Part shown: positions 34,545 through 44,668 of the stretch, piece after piece
How the letters are laid out: each line of letters starts with the position of its first letter
Numbering within the stretch: the stretch's first letter is position 1
From: Epithemia pelagica
Lineage: Eukaryota > Bacillariophyta > Bacillariophyceae > Surirellales > Surirellaceae
Reading direction: 5' to 3'
Assembly: GCA_946965045.2 (NCBI GenBank)
Contig: OX337229.1
Span: forward strand, 2,108,001-2,172,000
DNA length: 64,000 nucleotides
Program-made: the position numbers and the translations under genes
The notes under the pieces: model-generated
The model's input: the letters and a program-made list of their open reading frames with translations, nothing else
Told to the model about the DNA's origin: nothing
Database searches by the model: none

Positions 34545-36065
34545 TCACCGTTTGAATGCTTTCATTGCCTTGGCCAATGCGTCCTTTTGTTGAGGAAGTT
34601 GCGGTTGTTTCGGTTCCTTGGCAAAGTAGAGGCCATGTTGACGGACAGCACGTTGAATGGCCATGAGAACTCGTTCACGATTGTCATAATATTCGTCACT
34701 CAATATCTTGAGTCGGAAATGAGCATCCACAACCACATCCAAACAATCGCTTTGAATGTCACTCCAATACACGCGAAAGGGTCGACTGCCATCGGTAATG
34801 AGGGTGGGACAGTCATTGAAGATTTCATCCTTGATACTGGCAATGACCTCGGGCATTTTCTCGGCATCCGATAAGCGGAATTTCAACACTTGATAGACTT
34901 GACTGTATCGGACCCGACTTAGATTGCTTACTTGTTGTTTTACCAGGTCCGTGTGGGGGACACTGACCATGACTTCATCAGACCCCCGAATAATGGTTTC
35001 CATCCATCCAATTTGAGCAATGGTACCGGAGAGGCCATTGCCGAATCGGACGACATCTCCTTCGTAAATCCGATCACTACTGGCCAACATGAGTCCATTC
35101 AAAACTTGTGTGGCAATGCCTTGAGAAGCCAAACCCAGGGCCAATGTACCAACACTTCCGACAGCCAAGAAGGAATTCAAGGCCACGCCCATTTGAATTT
35201 TAAGAATGTTAATCACGAGCAGGGCGGTGCCGGCAATAATGGCGGCATTCAAAAGACGATCCGTGACACGGATACGACCATAGGTCTCGGGGTGCGAAGA
35301 CACATAACTCCGCAGCAAGTGCTTTTTCCCCACGGCCAATCGTTGAGCGATCCAAATGGCAAAGGAGAGCTGGGCAAACGCGTGGGGAAAGTTTTGCATC
35401 TGCCACATATTGAACCCCATACTCACAGCAATAATACGAAAGACATCCATAAAATACACCAACAAGGCAATCTTGGATATCTGTTGGACATGATCCGAGG
35501 CCAAAAACAAGTACGTCGATTGAAACGAAGGTGTCGACTCATGGGGATGACTCCCGAACAATGCCGAGCGAGGAGCGACAGAAGAGGTTGAAGGTAGGTG
35601 CTTCGTATGATCGGTTTTCTCTTGTGACTCTTTCATATCTCGGGGATGACTCGTAATGGCCGACCGCAACAACAGTCGGCTCTGAATGACATTGTAGAGA
35701 AATCGAAGAATGGGAACCAACATCCAACCCAAAACACCCATGATGCACATATCCTCGATATGGACCTTGGAACGTAGGACGGAAACCATGCGGTCTAACT
35801 CTTGTCGCGATAACAAGAGCCGTTTCACAAAGGGGGACAAATGATGTTTGCCTGCCAACGTTGTGAAGACAAAAGATTCATTCCAAAAGTCATTTCCTTC
35901 GTTGGGAGGAAAAGTGGGAGGTTTCGGTTTGGCCGCATGGACGAGTGACAGCAAGCCGTTGCGGTGGTTGGTCGCCCCCGAAAGAAACACCACCATTATC
36001 GCCCACAGCAACGAGTTCTTCCTGTTTCTCATCGTCTTCTGTAACATTATCTTGTCTATCGGCAT
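34545..36065 (-). CDS. MscS-family mechanosensitive ion channel
   Basis: Stretch-gated channel that relieves osmotic pressure in the plasma membrane or organelles. Seen: 506 residues, one exon. An N-terminal hydrophobic segment (LLWAIMVVFLSGA) may be a signal peptide. Several membrane helices follow to residue about 290. The pore-lining helix region reads GVALNSFLAVGSVGTLALGLASQGIATQVLNGL (in short pieces: FLAVGSVGTLALG then ASQGIATQ). The beta domain then shows IYEGDVVRFGNGLSGTIAQIGW, and ETIIRGSDEVMVSVPHTDL matches the MscS 'T.IR..D...V.IPN' pattern. The C-terminal alpha/beta part ends KAMKAFKR. Organelle location cannot be decided; no clear ASAFAP motif. Confidence 0.88.
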   Translation of the reverse strand: MPIDKIMLQKTMRNRKNSLLWAIMVVFLSGATNHRNGLLSLVHAAKPKPPTFPPNEGNDFWNESFVFTTLAGKHHLSPFVKRLLLSRQELDRMVSVLRSKVHIEDMCIMGVLGWMLVPILRFLYNVIQSRLLLRSAITSHPRDMKESQEKTDHTKHLPSTSSVAPRSALFGSHPHESTPSFQSTYLFLASDHVQQISKIALLVYFMDVFRIIAVSMGFNMWQMQNFPHAFAQLSFAIWIAQRLAVGKKHLLRSYVSSHPETYGRIRVTDRLLNAAIIAGTALLVINILKIQMGVALNSFLAVGSVGTLALGLASQGIATQVLNGLMLASSDRIYEGDVVRFGNGLSGTIAQIGWMETIIRGSDEVMVSVPHTDLVKQQVSNLSRVRYSQVYQVLKFRLSDAEKMPEVIASIKDEIFNDCPTLITDGSRPFRVYWSDIQSDCLDVVVDAHFRLKILSDEYYDNRERVLMAIQRAVRQHGLYFAKEPKQPQLPQQKDALAKAMKAFKR

Positions 36066-36568
36066 TGACTTTTGCCATCACATGACAACAAAGATTTCTT
36101 TGGATCTTTCCGCGACCCCCAATTAAAAGATACCTCATCCATGTATGCTTGCCCCCAAAGTTAGAGGGGTGAGGTGACCACCCTTCATTGGCACAGAAGG
36201 AATCTACCGACTACCGACTACAAGTTAGGTACCTCTAGCTCGATAATCAACATAGCTTGATGAAGAAATGCGCTATTCTATCATCCAACAACCACTAAAA
36301 TGTTTGTAGGAGAGGGAGAATGCGTCTCACAGCGCCCACTTTATTGGCTAGATCAGGATACTCTGCTCGTTTTCCTTACGTGAAACACTATTGGTGATGT
36401 TCGACAAAGAACATCGCAGGTGACAATCACCACACGGAATGGGACACGACTTTGCATGCGAGCTAGGTGTACGCTCAATCTAGATTTCCGATGAAGAAAA
36501 ACAAGTTGTTGCATCCATACAGTACCTTTGGACAAACCAAAAGAGGCGGGAATTGTTTGTAGTTGGTC
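36066..36568. other. Intergenic stretch
   Basis: Upstream of the MscS-like gene and downstream of the NTT-like gene, whose last short exon begins at 36749. Contains GCCCCCAAAG at about 36151-36160, the same decamer found in the inverted repeat near 31106. No gene seen. Confidence 0.45.
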
Positions 36569-38307
36569 TCATTGGGTTTTCTTGGTTCCCAGATTCCGTT
36601 GCTTTTCAGCCGCTTCTTGTGCTTCTTGTTTGGAAGGAAGCAGTTGTGATAACGAAACTGTGGAACACATCCACAAAGCAACGACTCCAAAGGAGAGCCT
36701 ACCGAGGCCACGAAGACTTGTCCATCCCACGGCCGTCAACCCGGATAATCTGTTCCGTCACAAAGCAAAAACAGACAACAAAAGAAAAAGCAAAACCACG
36801 TGAGACGATACACATATCAGGAAAACGTCCTTGGGAATGAGCGTACGTACATTAAAGACATGCCAGATTTTCCAAATCGGGATCCAAACACGCCGAGAAT
36901 TTCTTTTCCTAGATAGCGACTTTCAAAGTCCAATGGCTGATACACCATGTTGTAAACCACTGTTCGGATCGAGTAGTCCGTGACCTTGGCAATAAACATG
37001 GCCGTAGCCACTAGTGTAAGGCTCAAGTCCGCTTGAAGCAGCTGCAAGAAGCAGACCGTCAAGGGAAAGAGTGGCATGACTCGCCAGATCCATCGTGGTT
37101 CGGCATATTTCATAAAGGAGGGCAAGACCAGAAACTGCAAAACAGCGGCAACCCCATTGACATAGGAGTAAAACTGACCCGTGTAGGCCGACCGTGCCAC
37201 GTCGTCGGAAATCGCCGCCTTGAGGGCTGTAATAAAGGCAACGCCCAGAATTGTATTGAGAGACTGCCACGAGAGGACTTCCACAAACAGGGCTTTGAGT
37301 GTGGGAACCCTTTGAAACAAATCCAACGCTTGCCGAATGCGACCAACTTTAGCTGTGCTCGATTCCATGGTCTCTTTTTCTTTTTGTTTGCTCAACTGTT
37401 TGGCTTTCATTTGTGCTTTGGGATCAAAGTTGTATCGTTCTCCCAAAGCATATGCTTCATCTCCCGAAATCAGACAGAGCGACAAGGTCAAACATGTGCA
37501 TGCCATTAGTCCGTAGAGTCCTGTAAATGGAAGGAGATAAGGGACAAGTCCACCAAATAAACTGCATACGATACTAGTAAATCCTCCCAAAAATGCAAAC
37601 CATCTGGAGCCTTCGTCGGGTGTCAGGACCGAGCCAACAAAGGACCAATATTGTGTGTAGAGCAGATACTGATAACTGTTTTGAAACAAAAACGTCAGTC
37701 CAATCAAGGACTGACTCACAATTCGAGGCATTCCCGTCGTTTTACAGAGCCACAGGGACAAGGCGGCGGCTCCGATGAAAACAATGGAAAACAATGTGGT
37801 GTTCCGTAAGGCGACACGAGGTCCTTTGGCATCGAGCTGCTGGCCATATCCCCACAAGAGAATCAAGGAAAATGGACTCACGCAAGCGTTTGCCAAAGGA
37901 AATGCGGCGGAAGAGGAAAAGCCATATTCCGACGAGGTGAAGAGGCCCAGACACGAGTTGCGAAAGAATTCGTATCCACCAAAATGCAGTGCCATGGCAC
38001 TGGCCATGAACACCACAGCACGATATCGAGGTTGTGCTAGTCTCGTCACTGTCTCGGACAACTTGGATCTATCCTTGTCGTCTTTTGTTGTGTCAGTAGA
38101 TTGGTGCTCGGAGAGGCTTGGACTGTCGTCCTTATTGTCGGTAGAGTCGCTCATGGCCGATCGCAGTCGCGAGGCCTGATGGGCAATGGCCGGAAGGGCA
38201 AGCGAGGAAGTCAAAGGAAGCACTACGTGTGACGACAAGGAGGTTTGCTGGAGGAAACCCAAGGCTGACGGTGGTACACCACTCATTGACCCCACCGTAT
38301 GAAGCAT
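36569..38307 (-). CDS. Nucleotide-carrier-like MFS transporter (NTT/Npt1-like)
   Basis: Polytopic membrane protein resembling the ATP/ADP antiporter group of the MFS superfamily; the substrate is unknown. Exons 38307..36851 and 36749..36569, one 101-bp intron (GTACGT donor, AACAG acceptor); 545 residues. Seen: about 11-12 hydrophobic segments. QYWSFVGSVLTPDEGSRWFAFLGG resembles the 'W...D....EAKRLF....AG' region of that family. IAKVTDYSIRTVVYNMVYQPL then ESRYLGKEILGVFGSRFGKSGMS matches its late 'R....YKAK..ID....R.GK' block. The splice completes SLILSGLTAVGW; the last exon ends in a Gln/Glu/Lys tail. The ATG at 38307 is chosen because the frame's earlier start codon is GTG; an ATG at 38286 is also possible. 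Confidence 0.7.
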
Positions 38308-38701
38308 AGGATGATCCGCATGTAATGGTGGTCGGCACACACATGTACAGTGGCTGATGGCTGATGGCGCTGGCCCTAAACGACGTCTAATGAAAAAGAT
38401 GAACTCCGACGGACGTCAGACCTGTTCCGATTCGTGATTCAATGGAGAACAAGGACTATACAATACCTAGCGGTAAAAGCATTTTGTGTTCAGTCGTGTG
38501 GACGCCGTCATTGCTGGACGGTGATGCGGTGGCGGTGGCGCACGAAGATCGACGTGTGTTCTTGTTCGTTTTCGACTCTCGACAATGTTCCGGATGCGGA
38601 CCGATTCGACACATCCAAGAAAGCAACGGATGACCTTGGCATAACTTATTCCCTCTACCATATCCTATACCATTGATCCACCCAGAACAGAATTCAAGGC
38701 A
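38308..38701. other. Divergent promoter region, NTT-like / GTT1-like GST
   Basis: About 390 bp between divergent starts. Contains one ACGTCA hexamer (38414-38419). No gene supported. Confidence 0.45.
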
Positions 38702-39397
38702 ATGATTACGTTACATCATCTTGAGAATTCCCAGTCATTTCGCATTGTCTGGCTCCTGGAAGAGCTGGAGATGCCGTATGAGTTGAAGATTTACCAACGA
38801 ACCGAGGAGCAACTTGCACCTCCGGAATACAAGGCCATTTCTCCTCTGGGAACGTCTCCCACCATTACCGTGGCCGATAGCAATCTGGCTCTGAGTGAAA
38901 GCAATGCCATTATGGAGTACATTCTGGATGAAGCCCAACATTCGGGAACCGACAAGAATCTCCGACCAAGTCCTGGTTCACCCGAACGAGTCGACTTTTT
39001 GTTTTGGTTCCACACATCGGCGGCAACCTTCCAGACTCTCATGTCCATAGATACGCTTTTCCAGATTCTTCCCAAGCGTGTTCCTTGTCCCATTAATTCG
39101 ATTCTACGGGTTGTGGCTTCCAAAGTCGATGAATCCTACATTCGACCACGATTGGATGCCGTGTTCAAGCTGGCGGAAGAAAAACTGTCGACCGACCCGT
39201 TTTTGGCCGGAAGTCACTTGACGGCAGCCGATATAACAATCATTTATTCGTTCGATGCGGCCTTTGCCCGCATTGCCGATCTGAAATCAACCTACCCATT
39301 TTGTTACAAATGGCTAGGACGAATGTTGGAACGTCCAGCACTGAAAAATGCCTTGAAAAAGATTGGACAAGACTCTATTTCGTTCAAGGATTTCTAG
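38702..39397 (+). CDS. Glutathione S-transferase, yeast GTT1-like
   Basis: Third GST in the window, of another class. Seen: 231 residues, one exon, normal length. N-terminal domain MITLHHLENSQSFRIVWLLEELEMPYE, with the Ser-containing HxxxNSxSFR start of GTT1-type enzymes, cis-Pro in SPLGTSPTI, and LSESNAIMEYIL for glutathione binding. The helical domain has FLAGSHLTAADITIIYSFDA, the standard N-capping/'hydrophobic staple' region (LTAADI). No targeting signal, so probably cytosolic, although yeast GTT1 is ER-associated. It shares a divergent promoter with the NTT-like gene. Confidence 0.88.
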   Translation: MITLHHLENSQSFRIVWLLEELEMPYELKIYQRTEEQLAPPEYKAISPLGTSPTITVADSNLALSESNAIMEYILDEAQHSGTDKNLRPSPGSPERVDFLFWFHTSAATFQTLMSIDTLFQILPKRVPCPINSILRVVASKVDESYIRPRLDAVFKLAEEKLSTDPFLAGSHLTAADITIIYSFDAAFARIADLKSTYPFCYKWLGRMLERPALKNALKKIGQDSISFKDF

Positions 39398-39652
39398 TGT
39401 ATTTTGTGTGTAACATGTTATGGAATTTCGATTGTACTGTCAACTTTGCCATCTCGATTCTCGATACAAAATCTGCTCACAATGTCGTAGGCAGAGAAAA
39501 GTAGTTTGAACTCCAACGTTCCGTTCGGAATAACCGTGAATCTCCCAGGTCTTGTTGCGCTATGACAAAGCGAAAGGACATACCTTTCATACGACAAGAC
39601 TATGGCAGACAGAAGTGATTGCTGGTCCTATATAGGACTCTTTGTCCGTGTC

Positions 39653-40387
39653 TCAAAATGCCATGGTCGAAATCTGTTCCACCGTTGCGGTCATGACGAC
39701 ACCCAGGAGAATGAGGGCCGTGGCCGCCAACACTGGATTGTCCCCCGAGTTCCATTTGGCTTGTTTCAAAACGGGTAAGGCTGGTTCTTTTTGACGACCC
39801 GCCACGGCAGGCCCCTTGTTGAGCCAATCGGAAAACAACCATCGTTCCAAGGCACGATCCTTCTTCTTGACAGCAGTGGACGACTCGACTCCCTCCAGGC
39901 TGTCTGTCGTGCCATGAATGCTGTCCGTCGCATTGGAACTCACAGTTAGATTGGTAGTCGGCAGTGCCGTCGCAGCAGAGTCTTGGAGTTCGTCCAAATA
40001 GTCTTTGAGAGGACCACGTTTCTTGTCGAGCGCCAGATTGGTACGAGACACGGGAACGACTTGATAGGCCCACACCCACACGGCCAACGCGGTCAATAGG
40101 ACAATGACTCCAAACCCAATCAACACGGTGGGTTCCGGAAGCACGGGTTCAAAGGTTGTCGCTGGCGTCGTCGTCGTCATGGAGCTATCTGTCCACATGC
40201 TGCTACCGTCCACTGGCGAACCACTCACAACATCTGCTGCCTCCTCTACCACTGGACGACCCATCCATGCATCCTCCTTCGACGCGAAACCACGAGCCGT
40301 TGTTCGACGATGGATCGGCAAGTATTGTCGTCGTGGAGCTTGGAACCCACACCTGGTACAGGTAGACGACCACGGTGCCATTGTCAT
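39653..40387 (-). CDS. Hypothetical two-TM protein, possibly organellar
   Basis: Not assigned to a family. Seen: 244 residues, one exon. The N-terminus is basic and rich in Arg/Ser/Thr (MTMAPWSSTCTRCGFQ, then RRTTARGFAS), like a mitochondrial or plastid presequence. TM1 is at about residues 89-108 (VLIGFGVIVLLTALAVWVWAY) and TM2 near the C-terminus (NPVLAATALILLGVVMTATVE). Between them are SRTNLALDKKRGPLKDYLDEL and RALERWLFSDWLNK; their conserved look suggests a real family with a function in a membrane. It is divergent from the bestrophin gene and shares its promoter region with the CO2-response-like hexamers. Co-regulation with that gene is inference. Confidence 0.65.
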   Translation of the reverse strand: MTMAPWSSTCTRCGFQAPRRQYLPIHRRTTARGFASKEDAWMGRPVVEEAADVVSGSPVDGSSMWTDSSMTTTTPATTFEPVLPEPTVLIGFGVIVLLTALAVWVWAYQVVPVSRTNLALDKKRGPLKDYLDELQDSAATALPTTNLTVSSNATDSIHGTTDSLEGVESSTAVKKKDRALERWLFSDWLNKGPAVAGRQKEPALPVLKQAKWNSGDNPVLAATALILLGVVMTATVEQISTMAF

Positions 40388-40783
40388 TCTTTCACCACTC
40401 TTTCATCTAATATAACATAATAATCTATTGGATAGTTCATTCATCTTTCATCTGTTGACTTGCGACATTGATTACGCTAATGAATCTCTTCTGACTTCTG
40501 ACTCAAAAATCAACAAAAGATGAGCGATGGTGACGTCTGACGTCATTTGACGCGGCAAACGGACAGATCTTCCATCAAAATGATGTGTGTGTGTGTGGTG
40601 TTCGTGTGGTTCGTGAGTTTTTTTGAGTGGATGTGGAAGGTTTTCTCTGGTGCCAGCTGTCAAACCAGACGAAGACTTCTTGTAACGCTCTCCATATCGC
40701 CTTCGCGGCAATCGAGCAATCTCTTTCTATCGCTGTTTGATCGATAGACCACCAGATAGAGGAAGATCAAGACATCTTGACCT
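40388..40783. other. Divergent promoter region, two-TM protein / bestrophin
   Basis: 396 bp between divergent starts, with the hexamer cluster listed separately and a (GT)n-like tract near 40583-40598. No gene supported. Confidence 0.55.
40531..40553 (+). promoter_or_regulatory. Cluster of CRE / diatom CO2-cAMP-response hexamers
   Basis: TGACGTC at 40531-40537, the full CRE palindrome TGACGTCA at 40538-40545, and TGACGC at 40548-40553. TGACGT, ACGTCA and TGACGC are the three hexamers reported as CO2/cAMP-responsive elements for a diatom carbonic anhydrase promoter bound by a bZIP factor. The cluster is 231 bp before the bestrophin ATG and 144 bp from the opposite gene's start. Function is inferred. 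Confidence 0.55.
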
Positions 40784-42403
40784 ATGTCCGCAACCATGTG
40801 GACGAATTTTACAAGGAAGCGTTGCTCTACCGGGGGGCTGTTGTTGCTTCTTGTTTGGACCGCACAGTGGTGGTCTGCTGCCCATGCGTTGATTCCCTGG
40901 AGTCCAACGACTTTCTCACAACGTCCGGCAGTCTTTCCTAGTAGACCAACCACGACATGCATGCCTTTTCGAGTAAGCTTGCATGACCGGGGGAGGGCCC
41001 ACCGGAATTGGCGACCACAACAACATGTCGTGAGTTCCCGACGAATGGGACAGGAGGGTCGTTATTATTCGGTGGAAGAACGATATCAACCCGATCAAGA
41101 TCGAGAAGCACAAGAACCGCGAGCACGATGGATCCGATGGATGATTGGAGGCAAACCTCGGGGTACCAACAAAGTTATTTTGCGGGAAGCGGTAGAATTG
41201 GGAGGTGTTCCCCGCAGTGATCGATACTCGAGCCGCGATTGGTTGCATTCCTTTATTACCCTTCCCAATTCCAATATTTTGCAAGATATTGCCAGTCCTG
41301 TACGAGCAATCACCCTTTGGGCTACCGTCTTGTCGTTGGTACACCATTTTGGACTAAAAGCGCAGGCCTCCTGGGTTTCGTACTTGTATTTGCCCTCTAC
41401 AGCGCCCCATTCCCTCATGATGTCCGCCTTGGGTTTGCTCTTGGTCTTTCGAACGAATTCGGCCTATCAACGGTTTGCGGAAGGACGAAAAATTTGGGAA
41501 GACATTGTCAATACATCGCGTGATTTGTATCGTATGATGATGCTCTATGAAACGGAAATTGGAATGGACAAGCGACGACGGTTGCAAAAACTATTGGCTG
41601 CCTTTCCCTATCTCTTGCGTCATCGCATTCGTCCCAATCTCGTCATGAAACCTTTGGACGACCAATTCGACCGTGACCCGGAACATACCATCTTGTTGTA
41701 TCAAGATCAAGGTCCAACAGACGATGACGAAAAGGCGGCAGCCCTGGCACAAACAGAAGAAGATTCCACGCACATGAGTTTTAGCGACGGTCGACTCCCC
41801 CTTTTTTGGGTGGATAAGCGGACCTTGCCATGGCGATTGTTGCCATCCGATGGTGCCTTGGAAAAATGTGCACGAGCTCAAAACCGACCATTGTGGGTCT
41901 GCGATCGCATGGCACAAGAACTACGGACCGTACCGGATGGTCCACAATTCACCAATCGAGAACGATTAGGGTTGATTGGTCATGTGGATAAACTGTCGCG
42001 ATGTATTGGTGGCGCAGAGCGGATTCATCAAACGGTCGTTCCCTTGAATTATGCTCGACATACCCTCCGTGCGTTGACCGTGTGGTTGTTTTCCTTGCCC
42101 TTTGTGCTGGTCAAGGACTTGAAATTGTTGACGGCTCCGGTCTTGTTTGTCATGTCATGGATGCTCTTTGGTGTCTTTGAAGTGTCCTGTGCCATTGAGG
42201 ATCCATTTCAAGGAACTCTGCGCTTGTCGATATTATGCGATTCCATTAGAAGGGACGTTTTGGGTGATGAACCCATTCGATCGACGGCCTTTCGCTTGGA
42301 AGAACGACGACGAGCGGCGGCGGCGGCAAGTGATTCGTCCGCCGTCCATCGGAACGGAGGTGACAATTCACCGAGCGGAGGACTCGACACCACCTTTGAG
42401 TAA
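40784..42403 (+). CDS. Bestrophin-family anion channel
   Basis: Anion channel of the bestrophin/UPF0187 family. Algal plastid members are implicated in bicarbonate or chloride movement across thylakoids. Seen: 539 residues, one exon. An N-terminal hydrophobic signal (GLLLLLVWTAQWWSAAHA) is followed by an Arg/Ser-rich stretch, fitting a secretory or plastid leader, though no aromatic +1 residue is evident. The channel part has DWLHSFITLPNSNIL, the family-typical LLLVFRTNSAYQRFAEGRKIW, and LSRCIGGAERIHQTVVPLNYARH. Then come two helices and the closing FEVSCAIEDPFQG, the bestrophin 'IE.PF' acidic block. An insertion (about residues 300-350) is acidic low complexity. The CRE-like cluster upstream suggests CO2-dependent control. 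Confidence 0.9.
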   Translation: MSATMWTNFTRKRCSTGGLLLLLVWTAQWWSAAHALIPWSPTTFSQRPAVFPSRPTTTCMPFRVSLHDRGRAHRNWRPQQHVVSSRRMGQEGRYYSVEERYQPDQDREAQEPRARWIRWMIGGKPRGTNKVILREAVELGGVPRSDRYSSRDWLHSFITLPNSNILQDIASPVRAITLWATVLSLVHHFGLKAQASWVSYLYLPSTAPHSLMMSALGLLLVFRTNSAYQRFAEGRKIWEDIVNTSRDLYRMMMLYETEIGMDKRRRLQKLLAAFPYLLRHRIRPNLVMKPLDDQFDRDPEHTILLYQDQGPTDDDEKAAALAQTEEDSTHMSFSDGRLPLFWVDKRTLPWRLLPSDGALEKCARAQNRPLWVCDRMAQELRTVPDGPQFTNRERLGLIGHVDKLSRCIGGAERIHQTVVPLNYARHTLRALTVWLFSLPFVLVKDLKLLTAPVLFVMSWMLFGVFEVSCAIEDPFQGTLRLSILCDSIRRDVLGDEPIRSTAFRLEERRRAAAAASDSSAVHRNGGDNSPSGGLDTTFE

Positions 42404-42548
42404 GAAGCAAGGAAGATTTTCTGTAAATAGCAGTGGGAACATATGTACATAACGACGAATTAGATATTATAGACATGAATGTTCTAGAGGAATTATTGTC
42501 GAAGGGTGTACATCCATGCCAAACACTGCGGCATTTGAGAGATAGACT

Positions 42549-44073
42549 TTACTTTGCATACTCTTTCTGCAACAATTTGGCTATGGTTTGTAGCTGGATG
42601 TTTGATGTCTGACTCGAAAAAACGAATGATGACTGTGAGTTTAAAGAATATTCCTCAAAGCTTTTTCATTCCGCCAATGTTACAACGTACCCCTTCGTAG
42701 ATTGACCCAACTTTGCAATCGCGATAAAATTTCTCTGCGAGCAAGTCCTTGGTAAATCCAATTCCTCCCAACCATTCAATCGTTTTCTGTATATAGCAAG
42801 AAGAACGGTAACACGTGAGAAAAGACGCATTTCTTCAAGTACGGGAACCACTCTAAACACAACGTACACTGGCCACTGCTTCTGCCACTTGACTGGAGTA
42901 TAACTTGGCCATGCTTGCTTCCTTGACAAAGGTTTGTTTGTTTTCTTTGAGACGACACGCATTGTAGGTGAGGAGGGATGCGGCTTCAATCTGTGTCGCT
43001 AATTGTGCGTATTGATGTTGCATGCCTTGAAAGTCTCCAATGGGCTGTCCAAATTGCTGCCGTTCTTGGAGGTATGGCATGGCAATATCCATGCACCCTT
43101 TGGCAATCCCGATTTGCTGGGCGGCAATACCAATGCGACCTTCATTGAGAATCTCAATACAGTACTTGTACCCCTTCCCCTCCTCGCCCAAACGATCGTG
43201 GACTAGGACTTTGACATTTTCCAGCGTAATGGGACAGGTCGAAGACGCACGCAAACCCAGTTTGGATTCAGGAGAACCCACAGTAACGCCAGGAGTTTGG
43301 GCATCCACCATAAAGGCGGTAATGCCCTTGTACCCAGCCGATGGATTGGCATTGGCAAAAATGAGAAAAACTCCTGCCTGTTGTGCATTGGATATCCACA
43401 GTTTCGATCCATTAATGGTATAAAAGTCTTCTCCCTCCCGTCGGTGAGCCGTCGTTTTCATGGCAAATGCATCCGTCCCACTACCTGCTTCGGAAAGGCA
43501 GAAGGAACTCACTGTATCACTGGCAAGACGAGGCAACCATCGTTCTTGTAAATCCATGGAACCCCAGAACCGAACGGCATTGTTGGTCAAGGTATTGTGA
43601 ATGTCCACCAAGATTGCTACGGACGGATCGACACGTGATATTTCTTCCACCACCAAGCATGCCGTCATGAAGGACATGGCACTCCCACCATAGTCTTCTG
43701 GGATTTCCATTCCCATAAAGCCTTGATCGAATAAGGACTGTAAAATATCGGGACGCAACTGACCTTGGTCGTCCATTTCTCGAACAATGGGAAGAAGATC
43801 CTGTCGAGCCCAGCTTCGTACAGTTTCCTGGACGAGTCGTTCATCTTCATCAAACATTGTCAATGGAAGATGTGTTGTTGTGGAATCATCGCTCGTAAAA
43901 GTAGTAGCCGCAGTTGATAGGGAACAAGAACGAATCGGAGAATGTAAAAGCCGCCGCCCTGCAATACAATCCACCAGCGGTTTCGACTTGACGACAACGC
44001 GGACTCGTGAACCATCGGATATAATCGATTGAGCGATACGCCTCCCAGTTGTCATCGACATTGTGGTTGCCAT
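42549..44073 (-). CDS. ACADSB: Short/branched-chain acyl-CoA dehydrogenase
   Basis: Mitochondrial flavoenzyme oxidising 2-methyl-branched or short acyl-CoA, passing electrons to ETF (isoleucine/fatty acid breakdown). Exons 44073..42868, 42786..42691, 42608..42549; introns of 81 and 82 bp, both phase 0 with GTACGT donors; 453 residues. Seen: a basic, Ser/Thr-rich presequence, then the three ACAD domains: [79 protein letters not shown]. Exon 2 adds [13 protein letters not shown] and SIYEG with the catalytic base E433. Exon 3 adds [13 protein letters not shown]. The short last exons were found by completing this conserved end. The symbol is by family; SCAD is the alternative. Confidence 0.85.
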
Positions 44074-44668
44074 GGTTCAAGTGTGCGAAAGGCGAATCAA
44101 ATTGGGGAAACAGCCTTTTGGAATGTGTCGTCGAGTTCTCGTCAACAACAAATGGGATGGAAGATTGTTGTCATCATCATTGTGTAGAATTCTTGATGTG
44201 TTGACGACGAGGTAGACACCATCTGTTGTCTTTTCTTCCATCGATTTTTTTGTGGTCGCTCTTTAGTCCCGCCACCTTTGATAAGCGTGCCGTAAGTAGT
44301 CCCGTGGGAACGCTCCCCGGGTTATTGTCTCAAGTTATGGACAAATGGACTTATGTCTTGTAAAATGTACTTTTTGTGCAAGTTTCTAAGATAGATTCAA
44401 TCATCTGATAAAGGATTACAAGGCTATATGATACCATACTAAACTGTCTGTATTCCTACGAGTACGACACAGAGTTATCGTTTCTTGCATTCCATCACTT
44501 TTCCATCATCGACACAATTGCCCAATCCGTGTGTTCAAAGCACAGGGAAAATAGATGATGCGGATACTGACCAATGCAACAAAGATGGGAGGGCACAGGG
44601 GTTGGACCAACACATGGTCTCTCTTCTGGACATGTGCACACACCACAATAAAACCACAAATGTGTACT
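44074..44668. other. Intergenic stretch
   Basis: Between the acyl-CoA dehydrogenase start and the 3' end of the HMIT-like gene. No gene, repeat or RNA recognised. Confidence 0.45.
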
